A DNA stretch of 64,000 nt from assembly GCA_015499985.1 (NCBI GenBank), contig JAAAUF010000001.1, positions 101,998 to 165,997 on the forward strand. The letters are read 5' to 3'. The DNA comes from Haplosporangium gracile. Taxonomy: Eukaryota > Mortierellomycota > Mortierellomycetes > Mortierellales > Mortierellaceae. The notes beneath the pieces are model-generated. The model did no database searches. It was not told where the DNA came from and worked only from the letters and a program-made list of their open reading frames with translations. The position numbers and the translations under genes are program-made. Positions 51,281 through 62,984 of the stretch are shown here, piece by piece. The stretch's first letter is position 1, and each line of letters begins with the position of its first letter.

Positions 51281-53143
51281 CTTGAATGGAACTGTATCGA
51301 TAGTGTGGGGGTGGTGACTGACAAGCATAAAACAGAAAGGGGAAAAGAACGTGGAAACAAAAACGGGTTTTTGTTGTTGTGATAGTAGGATTGTCCTCTT
51401 TGGTAGGTGTTGCTGCGAATTGAAATATGAAAAAGGATGGGGAGGGGTAGAAATGAAGATGTCAATAGTGAGGGATGAGGCTTTGTTCACTTGTTGGGCT
51501 GCTGTTCAATTAGAAAAATAAAAAGTGTCAAGGGCTATGTGAGTGAGGAAAGGGATTGTTGTTGACGTCCAAGGCGAGAGAGAGAGCTGAATAGTTTTGA
51601 AAGCGGAGAGGAGGAATAAAAAAAAGGGAAAAGAAGGAAAAGAAAAGTCCGGGCAAACAAAAAGGAAAGAGCGGCGATGAGTGGGTGGGGTTTGTGTGAC
51701 AGATGGAGAACCGATTGGGAGAGGCCCAGGCTTTGGGTAAAGAAGTAAAAAGTAAAAAAGTAAAATGAGGAGGAACGGCGTTTGTGCTTAGAATAAGATG
51801 GAAAAGGGTGAATGGGAATGAGAAAGAAAAGGATCCAACCAACGGATGGGGAACGGAGAAAAAAATAAAATAAGAAAGCTTTTTGTTTTTCAATGGGATC
51901 GATCTAAGTGTGGTCATTGGAGCAAGAGCATCGGTTGTTTGTTAGACAGCAGCATAATGTGTATTTTAGCCAATGCTCAAAGCGACGACGAATGGTAGGG
52001 CAGTTAAAAAAGTCATCCCTGGCATAAAAACAAGGCAAAAAAAAAACTCTGTCCCCCCTTTTTTCCTCTGTTTGGTCGCGCATTCACGCACATAAACATA
52101 AGAAAAAAAAGTGCATACTCCTCGCCTACCCGCAGACGCACACATGCACAGCTCATTTCCTTCTGACGTTGTACAGGAAACAGGAAACATGACAAAAGAG
52201 AACAGAGAAGAAAAACAATAATAAGAGCGGCACACACACAAATTAGAGAAGGAGAGACACGCCATTGTCTTGTGGGCGCAAAAGAAGAGAGAAAAGGGGT
52301 TACATGAAGGCTAGTCAAAATTAGACCCAATGCTACCCAGCGTATTTGACTCAATAAACACGAACCATCGATTCGATGATCAGCCACAAAAAAAACGACA
52401 CGATAATTGATTGCTAAGACGTTGAGGAGGACATGAGAAGGAGTCTCCTATTGATCGCTCAACCCTCTATTTTCTCTAGATGTTTTGGTGTTGTTGACTT
52501 ATCCGATACACGTTGTGTGGATGGATGCTCTGTGTATCTCAAAACTCCAACTGAATGTAAAATGGAGTAAACGATCCTCGTACTCGTCGTTTTTAGTTTG
52601 GACACTCAAAAATGAAGGGAAGTAAAGATATAGATATAGCCAAGCAAAAAATGGATAACTGGTCCGAAGTTGTGAACTCCTTTTTTTCCCCTCTGGTCTT
52701 GTAAGACAACACGCAAAACAAAGACCCAGACAAAGTCCCTATGACCCAGAGGAGACATGAACTAAGCAGATAAGCCGAACTGTTGACTGGCTTGGCTGGC
52801 TGGCTGCTGTGCGATCGATCGAATCAAGGAGTTGTAGCTCAGAAACGCGAATAGTTGTTGACACCAACAAAAAAAAAGCAAAGATAAGATGGATGGATGG
52901 AGATCATACGAAAACGATCAAACACCTTCCTATTTTTCTTTGTCTTCTTGAACCGTTGCACAAAAAAGGTGTACCAAGAGGGGGTGAAGTGAGATAGAAA
53001 TGGCTGAAGGAGAAAAAAAAGCAAGGACTGGTGAAATGATGACCGAAGTGACCCAGCTTCATATTCTGCGTCTCTTCTGTCGCTCTTGGCTCTCTCTTTT
53101 AGTTTTCCTTCGGTATGCTTACAGATAGGCATGCAGGCAATCA
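51281..53143. other. Leader of the preceding minus-strand gene and featureless intergenic sequence
   Basis: 51281-51900 is purine-rich and matches the leader style of minus-strand genes. 51960-53140 contains short frames on both strands with no matching splice pairs. No supportable gene. Confidence 0.5.
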
Positions 53144-53920
53144 TAAAACACTCATGTCAAATGGGGCGACAGTTGTTGCAAGGGGAGGACGAAAGGAGTA
53201 AAAACGAAGGGATAATGGGTGGATTGGGGTAGGGTGGATTGAGTGGTGGGTTGTACCTTTTTTTTCAGGGAAAAAGAGGTGGTGGGCCCTCTTCTGCAGG
53301 AGAGAATCAGGAATCGGAAGGAATTGGACGAGTGAGCAGTGAAGGGAAAAGAGGGTAAAAAAACAGTGAGTGAGTGAGTGCAATGAAAGAGACAGGTCCA
53401 AAGGGGTGTGTTTGTGTGTGTAGAAAAATGGGCAGGGGTTGAGTGAAGAAAGAGAAAAGGGGGAGGGAAAAGATGTGAGAGGATGAGGGTAGGGGGGAAG
53501 GACAAGGTCTGATAGGCTGGCAGAGTGCTGATCAGGCGCAGTGCAAAGACGAAAAATAAAGAAATGATTCGGTTCAAGGGTGATGCGAGAGCAGGATAGT
53601 TGTGTTGTGAATGGTTGTTCAATTATGAGTGGTGAAATTTGTGGGAATGGAATGACATGCAACATGCAAACTGAAATGGAGTTAATGAGAGAGATGGGGA
53701 GACGAGGAAAAAAGAGAGAAAAAAATTGGCGAAGGTGTAAAGGAGAAAGTAGGTCTATATGTATCAGGGTGTAGGGGAGTGGTCAGAGGAAAAGAAAGAA
53801 AGAAGAAAAAAAAAGGAAGGGAAAAAAGGGAAGAAAAGAAGTGAAAGAGAAGAAAGTCAACGGCGAAGATGCACCAAGAGACGGATAAAGAAGAGATACA
53901 TAAGCGGCCAATGAGCAACA
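53144..53920 (-). other. Orphan minus-strand leader
   Basis: About 760 bp of purine-rich sequence on the plus strand, the same signature that precedes every confident minus-strand start in the window. On the minus strand it ends near ATG codons at 53156 and 53144. The frame from 53144 begins MIACMPI and runs into a donor-like GTAAGC, but no continuing exon could be fixed. It probably marks a transcript whose coding part I cannot resolve. Confidence 0.3.
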
Positions 53921-54971
53921 ATTGACTGATATTTGGCGAGGTTGTAAAACAACGAGACAGTGACGATCAACGCGAAGAAACAACGAAGGAACGAAGGAAC
54001 GAAGGATGCAAGGATGGCAAAGACCGACGAGATAAAAAAAAGGGTAGCGGTTCAAGGGGAAGAGAGGGCTAGAGAGAAGGAAAAACGTCCCGATGCATCG
54101 ATACATACGATAGACCCACGGTGCGATGCAATGGTGTATAGCAGTGGACAACAAAAAAAAAAAAAAAAAGGGGGAAACGATGGAGAAACTGCTTGCTTGC
54201 TTCCTTGTCGTTCAATTGAACGATTAAATGGGGAACATGGAGCGAACTAACAATCCAAACATAACTCAACTCCCACTCAACTAGAACAACAACAAAACAA
54301 AATACGACCAATGCTCAAATCGACATCGGTCATTGTTTTTCCTCCCTCCTACTCTCGAAAAAAAAATAAAAAAATAAAAAAAGTCTACTCGTCGTTCTTT
54401 CCTTTTATCGGCGTCTACATCGCACATACCCAGTAAATGATAAATTGACAAACACAAAACCCGCTCTTTCCCATCATAATCTTATTCTTGTTTTTTTGTT
54501 TGTGTCGTGGATCTGGACGAATGCGCACTTTTTTTCTTCTTTCAGCTCTGTGTTCATTTTCGCATCATCCACCCACCCACCCACCCACCCCTGCGAACAT
54601 GAGAATAACCCGGCAAATAAGGAGAGGATATGCAGCATTACTTTTTGAATTGAATGTTAGATTAGGAAACGGCGACTCAAAGATTCAAATAATTCTTAAT
54701 GACACACTCGCACATAGAAAAGCAAAGGGCCATCATGCCCTCCCTCCCTTCTATATCCTCTCTTTCTCAAGAAAAAGAAGCAACCTGGGGGAGGATGAGG
54801 AGGGACAACAACAAGCATCTGGACGCCTCCTTTCATTTTGGAACCCTACCGGCCATCGACCTAGACCCTCTCTTTCACCCTTTCCCTCAATGACTCCTTT
54901 TCAAAATCACTATATACATTTTCACTCTCACCCCATTCACCCCTCCTTCTTCTTCGTCATCTCTCGTGGCC

Positions 54972-55615
54972 TCAATGTTTGTATCCATCCTGGAGGCCTG
55001 AAAAAATAATAACCGCTCCATGTGTTTGCATACATTCTGCTCCAAGATCAGACGTAAAAAAGTTCAGTGTAAATAGCATGCCCTTTTGGAGTACAACAAA
55101 CAAAAGGGCAAATGAGAATAAAAAGGTGAGGAGATAAAGGTGATTGAGGAGAAGAGAAAACGGAAATGGCGCCTACCTAGCACAAAGGGGGATCGACTTG
55201 AAGGGAGATCTGGACGATAGGGTGAGAAGGCTCCTTACAGTTACCTAGCTTGGGTCGCAGAGCTTTTCTTCTTTTGTGATTGCGTTACTGAGCGAAATGG
55301 AAGCGAACAATAATAACAATAGAACAAACAAATGACGAATGAAGAGGGGTTGAGGAGGAGGATGGAGGGATGCAGAAGAATAAAAACCCAAAGTGAAGCT
55401 GTCGTGGAGAAGAAGACGAAGTATAAGGAAATGCAAAGGGGAAAAAAAAGGAAGAGAAGGCTGGACGTGGATGGCTGTGTCGACGAGAAGGGATGGTTCA
55501 ATTGAAAATAGGAGTCAGAAGTAGATACGTTGCAATGACGATGGTGATGATGGTGATGTTGTTGTTGTTGTGTGAATGTGTGGATGCGTCGATGGGATAG
55601 GAGAGTGAAAGAGAG

Positions 55616-55651
<36 letters not shown>

Positions 55652-57180
55652 CGTTGTTGTTGTTTGAAGGTGCGGGTGGCTAATGAGATGATTTGTTCGT
55701 GTTCAATACAAATTGATGTGTGTGTGTCTACGGGATGCGTGTTTGTGTGGTGTAGTGGTGGTGGTGGTAGCAGTGGGTGAGTGAAGAGAACTGAAGAAAT
55801 GAATAACCAGAAGAAATATTAATATTAATATCAAGCAGAGAAAAAAGAAAAAAAAAGAGGGATTGAATTTGACCCCTTGATGCCGCGGTCCCCCTTTATA
55901 TGTTTTTCTGTCCGATTCAATCGGGATCTATTCAATCGCCAATTTCGCTGACTCCTCTTCTCTTTTTTCGTCGGCATATCCTCATTCATCCCTCCCTTAT
56001 TGACAAGTGATAAGACCGACAACTCCAACAAGACCAACAAAGAAGAGAAGGACCACTCACAAAACTCATCGTCCTTTTTTGCTCACCTTTTTTTTTTTTC
56101 AGTTGTTTTCTTGGGCGCCCATCAACTCTATTGCATCTGAAATGAAAAGCTACTCTTCAGTCTCTCTTTCTCTATCACTCCTAGGGCTGGCTTGACTTGA
56201 CTGGCTGACTGAGCTTCTCTCTCAACTCTGCTGTAATCATTCAACTCATTTATTCTTGCTCATGAATGCCATTCTAAACGAACTTCACCTTTTCCCTCAT
56301 CTTCTTTTTACCTACTGTTCCTGCAACAACACTACCCCTATCTTCTTTCCTAAAATGCAAAACAGAAAAACACGCATACACACACTTCCATGTGGATCGT
56401 CGACTGTAGCCAGTTGTGGTGTTCAAAGGGCGATCTCCCTCCTTCTCCCTCCTTTCTTTCTCTTCCCTCCCAATCATCTTTCAACCCTGTGCGCATTGTG
56501 TACAAACCAAACCAAACCAAGAAAGAAAATAAAATGGCTCAAGAGAAAGGGGGCATGAGAGAAGGAGAGAAAGGAAAGAGGCATCGCAAGATATGACCTG
56601 ACGCAACCAAGAAAATTAGGGAGAAATGCACTCCGAAAAAACAAGTGCATTTGTTGTTATTGTGGTAGCTGTCCATTGCGGCAGGCAATGGAGTACATAC
56701 AAAGTGGGGAACGAGTAGTAATTATAAGGAGAAACCCAACAATGCGAACAAACAATAACAAACGAATAAATAAAAAAATGAGCAATTGAATCGCGCGGAT
56801 ATACGTAGGCATGGCAGTTCTCGATCGCCCTTTGATTGTCCACTAAGGCGTTCGGTAAACTGTGCTTTTTTTTTTGCGACAGCCTCTGCACAATACTAAC
56901 GCACAAACATGCACGCATACGCACTTTGCTCTTCCTTGAGGGCATGCAACCCTGCGAAAAAAAGGGAGGGGACATCGCGACGCAGGGGTTGTGGTGGTGG
57001 TGGGAGAAGGAACGAAAATGATAAGTGCAGACAGGCGAGAGTAAGTAAGCGGTAGAAAATGAGAGACATACACTGGCGATTCAAAAAGGGTGAGAGATTG
57101 AACGACGAAGACAAAAAGGAGAGGAGGAGCAGAAGGGAGAAAGAGACACACTTACACCAGGCCTTCTTGAAAGTGTTCAT
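54972..57180 (-). other. Candidate small four-exon gene
   Basis: Minus-strand pieces 57180-57156, 56951-56925, 55233-55177 and 54997-54972 each end in a phase-1 donor and join into one frame of 44 residues. The first two exons read MNTFKKAWWLHALKEEQ and have good signals (donor GTAAGT; acceptor T-rich CGCAG). The third reads RAFSPYRPDLPSSRSPFVL but enters through a weak AAG acceptor. The last follows TTTTTTCAG and ends GLQDGYKH. The chain of agreeing phases supports it. The 1.7-kb second intron and short product argue for caution; extra exons may be missing. It looks like a small mitochondrial or membrane-associated subunit, but I cannot name it. Confidence 0.28.
55616..55664. repeat. (GTT)n / (CAA)n microsatellite
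   Basis: Nearly perfect trinucleotide run with one CGT interruption. It lies outside any recognised coding exon, inside the large intron of the candidate small gene. Confidence 0.85.
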
Positions 57181-60100
57181 TTTTTAGAGTTCATGAGGGA
57201 CAAAAAAGGTGTGGACAAAGAAAACAAGAGGTTTCTAAAGCGCACACACATACAACACAAAGCACCAAAGGAAGACTTGCTGGCTTTTTTTTTGTGTTTT
57301 AAGATTTTCGTTATTCAATTAGTCACCGTTGCATTGAGTTGAATATATATATGATGCTTTGCGTGTTTTGTGTTGCTGTTGTTGTTGCTGTTTTGCTTAA
57401 TCAACCCAGACCCAATCATTTGGGTTGGGTTGGATCTTGTATGCTGCTGTTTGCGTGTGATTTTAGTTCTCAATGGCAATTCCGTCGGTCATAATTCTTC
57501 CTAGCTGTCAAGTCAACAATATCAACAGTGATCTACAGCCAACACCACACACAATTTTCTCGTCCGTTCCTGAAGTTTGCTATACGTTTACTATGTGGAC
57601 TGCCCTTTTTTTCTTTCTTTTGAGGCGAGGAATCAGACCTAATCCCGTCAAGGGGAACATAAGAATAACAGTGTCATTACCGTGCTCTTGGTTGGATAAC
57701 GGTGCGCCCATAATTGCGTTCAAAAAAAGGGGGGAGGTTGAGCTTGAGGGTGTGTGAGGTGGAAGGGATTGGCGAAAAGGGAGGAAAGGAATACAGAGTT
57801 GAGAAAGGAGAGAGCCAAAACAAAACCGAAGAACCTCGTGAAGAATGAACGAGACAATTCAAGGTGTGGCAGGGAGAAGTGAGGGGAAAAGGAGGAAGAG
57901 ACTGAATTGTAGTTAACAACAGTTCAGTCAAAGGTTCAAAGTCACACGCACTGCATACATACTCAGGGCACCCAAGAACCTTTTCTTCGGGGGTAAGGGA
58001 AAAGGTGAGCCATCCTTTTTTTCTCCTGTTCGCGATCGACAGGGAAAGGAGAGAGAACGAGAGAGTGTGTGAGAGACATACATGCTTTTAGGTATGGTGT
58101 GTCGTATGAACCTGGCAACAAAAAATAGGGAGCATGGACTGGAACATGAAATGCAGAGTACGACAAGCGTGGGTTGAGGCGTGGTACCGTGCCATGTATG
58201 TCGATGGGTTGAACTTAGACTTTTATGTATGTAGGTTGGGGAAAGAGAGAAGGGGTCTGTTTGTTCGTCACTAAGGGCAGGGGCGAATGCGAAGTGCGAA
58301 TGAATGAGTGAGTGAGTGTGTAAGTAAGGAAGTCATGTACATCCAGAGGAGTACGCGGCAGAGGCAATCATGACTCTAAAATACACCGTGACTAGTGAAC
58401 AGTGGTTAACAACGAGGGTAGGAAGCACAAAAAGAAAGAAGGAAAGAACCTCATCTTTTTTGTCGTTGGCGTCAGTCGATATTTTTTTGGTTCACATCGT
58501 CAACTTTCTTTTTGTTTATCATGTTCACAGCGGCATTCCACATTCAGTAACGAAAAATTAAAATAAAAAAAAGTCGGTGACAAAGAGAGAGGAGGGGTAT
58601 GAGGGGTCCGACTTTTCCCATTTTTTCGCTATTACTTTTTTCGACTCATAGCCCTGTTTTCTTTTGCCTCTCTGTTACTTTAGTTGTTATTTGCTTTGTT
58701 TATTGCTTAGCGCTTTGTTGTGAGTACTCGGCAAGTACATATTCAAACAAATAATTGATTCAGTAAATAATACTCTTTTGATATTACAGACGTTCCCCTC
58801 CAGCCATCGGCGAATTGAGATCCAACAACAGGTTTGGCTGTCGATCATTCACGAATTTTTGTATTGTTTAGCGTGGGCAGAGTTCGAAAAATAAAATAAT
58901 CATGCACACGCCGTTGTTTGTCCTCTTCTCGTTCGTTCGTTCATACTGCTCACCCCGTTATTGTGGTTGTTGCTCCCCCGCTTTGCTTTTTTGCTTCCAT
59001 ACACACGACGCAAAACACTTTCAGCCCTTTTTTCTGGAAGACATGCCTCGACCAAAACGACATAAACGCAAAACGCACATACATGTATACAAACAAACAA
59101 ACAGACAAATAAACAAAAAAAATCAGCAACAAGGCTGGATAAAAGAGAGGGCGACAGCGAGAAGGGAAGGAAAGGAGGGTCTGGCCCATGACAAGCACAC
59201 AAACATATATAAACAGCAGCGTTATTAAAGTAAAAAAACTGAAGGGTGAGCTATGCTGCAGGTCGAGAGGGGAAGAGAGGAAAGAGAGGAGGGGAGATGA
59301 TGATGAGCGAAGGAAACAGTCAAGAAAACTCCGAGCATGTTCGCTAAAAAATATCGTTTACGAAAGGGTTCCTTTCCTTTTCTGTCCTCTTCCCACACTC
59401 CACACTTTTCACTTTCTGTATTTTATTATTCCATATTGTCTCCCCCTTCTTTCTATTCCACCGTAGTCATCATCATCATCATCATCATCACCATCATTGT
59501 CATAGTCATATTCATCATGTTTTTCTCTTTGTCATCCACCCAATCTCGGCTTCTTCTGTTCACTTTCCCACCCTGCCTCCTGCTGGCCAAGGTTTCAACC
59601 AGCCTGCATCTAGCTGTAGGATTAACCTGAAAAGAGATCTCTTTTGATTACGGAAACACAATCTGCCGATTTTTTTTTTTTACTTTATTCTTGTGCTGGC
59701 GTTCTTGCCTTGGGTCACTCCGTGGATCATCCTTGTTTTGTTAAATTTCCTCACCCGCTATTTTTTGTTGGTGTTGATGTTGTCGTCAATGAGAAAGCCG
59801 TTTTGTTTGTTTGTTGTAATTTGTTCCTCTTCTCCCTTCAACGTCTGTTGTTTTGTTTACATCCTATGTCTCATCCTCACTCTCTCTCCAGTAAAGAAAA
59901 GGGTACATGCAACTCCCAACTGGCGTGTTTTACCCGGGTGGATTCGCCCAACACGCCTCCGAGCCCTAAACAAACGACGGTACCTCATCGCGAAAAAAAA
60001 AGTAAGAGTGGTAAAAAAGAGAACGGGCTGTAATACATGGATCCCTTTACTTTAAAACAGCATAGCAATTGGTACCTCTTTTCTTTTTTCCTTTTTTCTT

Positions 60101-60250
60101 TGCCTTAGCCTGTTGCTGTTGTTATTGTCGTCGCTCAGAACGGAAAAAAAGGCAAACTTACAAAACAGCGAAGAGGTGTATGAACTATGTGTGCGTGAAG
60201 GATGAGGAGAACTAACAACTCCCAGCATCACAAACTCTTTTTTTTTGTGA
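57181..60250. other. Gene-poor stretch
   Basis: Short frames on both strands. 57730-57900 is purine-rich and 59390-59590 is pyrimidine-rich, but neither leads into a convincing exon. A CAT trinucleotide run lies at about 59468-59490. I see no supportable gene. Confidence 0.45.
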
Positions 60251-60466
60251 CGATTTTTTTATGACAAGGGGGATGTGAATATTCCTCCGCGGACGAAGGA
60301 AGAGATACGAACAAAAAGAAGGCGGGTGGCATGGAAGAAGATCATTTGTTGGTCGGGCGCTCTTTTTTTTCTCTCGTTCTGTCATATTCCATGTCCGGCA
60401 GATAGATTTGCAAGACAATTTGAGAAGAGAGCGACTGAACTGAAAAGAGAGGGCTATTTCGATTGA
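60251..60466 (+). other. Candidate small single-pass membrane ORF
   Basis: An open stretch ends in TGA at 60464-60466. It reads a basic N-terminal part (NIPPRTKEEIRTKRRR), one hydrophobic segment (KIICWSGALFFLSFC) and a charged helix ending ATELKREGYFD. This layout is common in small mitochondrial inner-membrane or assembly proteins. There is no in-frame ATG with good context; the frame may begin at an upstream acceptor (branch CTAAC near 60212). No homologue is recognised. Confidence 0.25.
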
Positions 60467-60887
60467 GTGCCTGAACGAGCTATTCGGGTAGCGAAGGAGG
60501 AGTCAATGAAAATTGAATACCCAAGCCTTGGAGGGAACGAAAAGAGGGGAGGATTACAGGCCAGGGATTGGTTCGTAACTTCGCCACACTCACTTCACTC
60601 TTTTTTCTTTTCATTCATTCAATTATGAAGTGGCCGGTCGGTCGGTCATGACCTTCTCAACCTTTTTTTTTTTTTTCGTATTTGTGTGTTGTTTGAAATA
60701 TGGTTTGGGAAGCACTAATTCGGAGTCAAAACAAGTCAGAGCGGAGCGCTTTTGTCCTTTTTTAACGAATAATGAAGGGATTTGTTTTAATAGAATAAAC
60801 AACAAAACCGTGATCCTTATTGAAATGGCCGTGAAGAATGGCCAGACCAAGGCTAAGTGACAGAGAAAAACAAGGACTGCTGCGAGC

Positions 60888-61476
60888 ATGAACGGCGCGG
60901 CGGCAGTAGCGGCAGCAGCGACTAGCAGCTTCGTTGTTCCTTCTTATTTTTGGAGTGTGAGAGAAATCTGAAGGATCAAACGGCGTGTAGATCCTCAAAT
61001 TACAGCGACAAAGTGGAAAGGTAAATGGTTTTGAATGATATCATTCTATTTTTCTGAGTAGATGCACCCAGGCCTGCTGTTCATCCCCTTCGTCCATTTT
61101 TCAAAGCTGTTTGCTCTTTGTGTGATTGTATTGTCGTTATAGTGGCTGACTGCTTCCACTACCTCTGCCCCTTATCGTTCATGTACCTTTCGTGTTCGTT
61201 TATTCGGGTTTATAGCCCTCTTTCGCCCCAGTTTTCAATTCGTCCCAAAAACCACACAAGCTGATGAGGTCGTACTCTATCTATCATACTTTTTGTCGAT
61301 TGGCCCTTCCTCCTGGCTCAATGTCGTTTTCTGTGAAAGATATCTCGCATTTCTTGTTCTCGTTCAAAGACATTCTTATTTTCACTTTGCAAAACACTTT
61401 TTTTTCTCGTAGATACCCCAAGGAGCTATCTCTGGGAAACATGAAACGTTACGAAATTGCCACCACTTATAATTGA
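60888..61476 (+). other. Candidate small gene with clear 3' exon
   Basis: The 3' exon 61413-61476 follows a strong acceptor (T-rich tract then CTCGTAG), reads YPKELSLGNMKRYEIATTYN and stops at a TGA directly overlapped by AATAAA at 61477-61482. This combination of acceptor, stop and polyadenylation signal is convincing for a terminal exon. A possible start is ATG at 60888 (MNGAAAVAAAATSSFVVP), ending at donor GTGAGA at 60957. The middle exon or exons could not be fixed by phase. Probably a protein below 100 residues. Confidence 0.3.
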
Positions 61477-61482
61477 ATAAAA

Positions 61483-62673
61483 CCGAAAATGAAGTTGGCT
61501 GCCAGTCCGGAAAAGCCCTTTCTAATTGACGGTCGCTCTGGGGAAGGGGCGGGGGGAGACATCCAATTGTCTCATGTCACGTATTCATCCGTCTGTCCAA
61601 TTGCCGATTGCTCATGTTAGCGGGATCTGGAGCTCCCTCCCTCCCCAGCCTCAGCCAACCAATGACTGAAGTTCAAGTCATTTTTTTATTTGGTGGCCGC
61701 CAGGAGGGTATTGAAGCGGATGATGCCATCTGAACCCGGGATCGTCCTTCTTTGTCCTGTGACCGGATTATTTGTGTCCAATGAAATATAAGTCGGGTGG
61801 TAAACCAGGCACCCTTTTTTTCAAGGATGGGAAATTGTCGAATGTCATTACTCCGCTCAAACTTGAAAAAAAAAACGTCACGAACTGAGAGTGGAGAGAC
61901 GGAGGAAGGGGGAACTGCACAAGGAGGGGCAAAAGGACGAAATGAAAAGTGGAAATGGACAAAGCAACTTTTTTGTATTTTCCTAACAGGTAGACAAAGA
62001 AATTAGAGAAAGAAGAGAGAGAGAGAGAGAAGGTCGACTGCGCAAGTTTGTTTGAGCTGTGTCCATCAATCAATTACTAAAATGTAATAGAAGAAGGGCA
62101 GGGTACTGAAGGGGCACGGCACCAATCTATATATGATGACTTGATCTCTTTGTCCACTCTCTAGTATCTACGTGTTCACGAGTCTCCTTTTTTTCCTCCC
62201 CGTCCCCTCCTTCCTCCACCTAGTCAACTCATCACTGAAGAGCGCCCAGAAGGCAGAACAATGAACTCTCATATGAACGTTGCTTCAGTTGATTTCCTTA
62301 AAATGAAGATACCAATCAAGAAATGAGAAAGAAAAAACATTCAAACAACACAACGCCGAGCGTAATAGAGACAGAGAATCGTACCAAATGGAATGGACAT
62401 GAGGTCACCCATTTTTTATTACACTTCACATCCGTTAGAGTTATTCTGCAACTCTTTTTTGTATGCTGTTTTGACTTAGAAAGAGCAAATGAAGGCAAGG
62501 AGAGTTGCCTCATTTACAGGCGGTGCGGGTGTCAAAAAGAGAGCCATGTCTCGCAACGTGGTGGTTTGGATAAAAAAAGATAAGAAAATTTATATGACGA
62601 ACGGGAATGATGATGGAAGTACAATGGAAGAAGAGAAAGTTAATGGGGGTAGAAAGAAAGAGCTATCATCGAT
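61483..62673. other. Intergenic sequence
   Basis: No frame with supporting splice signals was found. A GA run lies at about 62013-62030. Nothing further seen. Confidence 0.45.
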
Positions 62674-62984
62674 TTATGTTGACTCTTCTTCCTCCTCGCT
62701 ATCCATCCTTTCATTTTTGGGTATCTCGCCCATCCTAATCTTGATACCATTTTCAGCAAGGGAACACAATCGATTGAAAAAGTTTTTCCTTTTTTGTGTA
62801 AACAAAAACAAACAAGCGGGGATGAGCGTTTCCCTTCGAAGGTTATCGACAACGGCTGGGATTTCTGTGGATGTTGTAGTCGTTGTTGCTGTCCTCGTTG
62901 TTTGTGTCATCATTGCCACTGCTGCTGCTGTTACCGCTGCTCGCGCTGTTGCTCTTTTGTGGGGATTAGCACTGTCATTCTAGC
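62674..62984 (-). other. Candidate small acidic-tailed ORF, minus strand
   Basis: On the minus strand a frame ends AENGIKIRMGEIPKNERMD followed by an acidic Glu run, Ser, Thr and TAA at 62674. Upstream in the same frame is DNLRRETLIPA. A start-like ATG near 62983 opens MTVLIPTKEQQREQ and runs into a donor-like GTAACA. Splicing between these pieces is not resolved. The plus strand is also open over the same bases, so this is only a weak call. Confidence 0.2.

Noticed and set aside
53141..53665. 174-codon minus-strand frame
   Set aside because: Pyrimidine-rich leader translation without domain, splice support or sensible composition.
62489..62983. 164-codon plus-strand frame ending in a Val/Ala-rich hydrophobic segment
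   Set aside because: The Val/Ala run is the complement of a GCA/ACA-rich stretch; the opposite strand gives a more protein-like end, and no start context is present.
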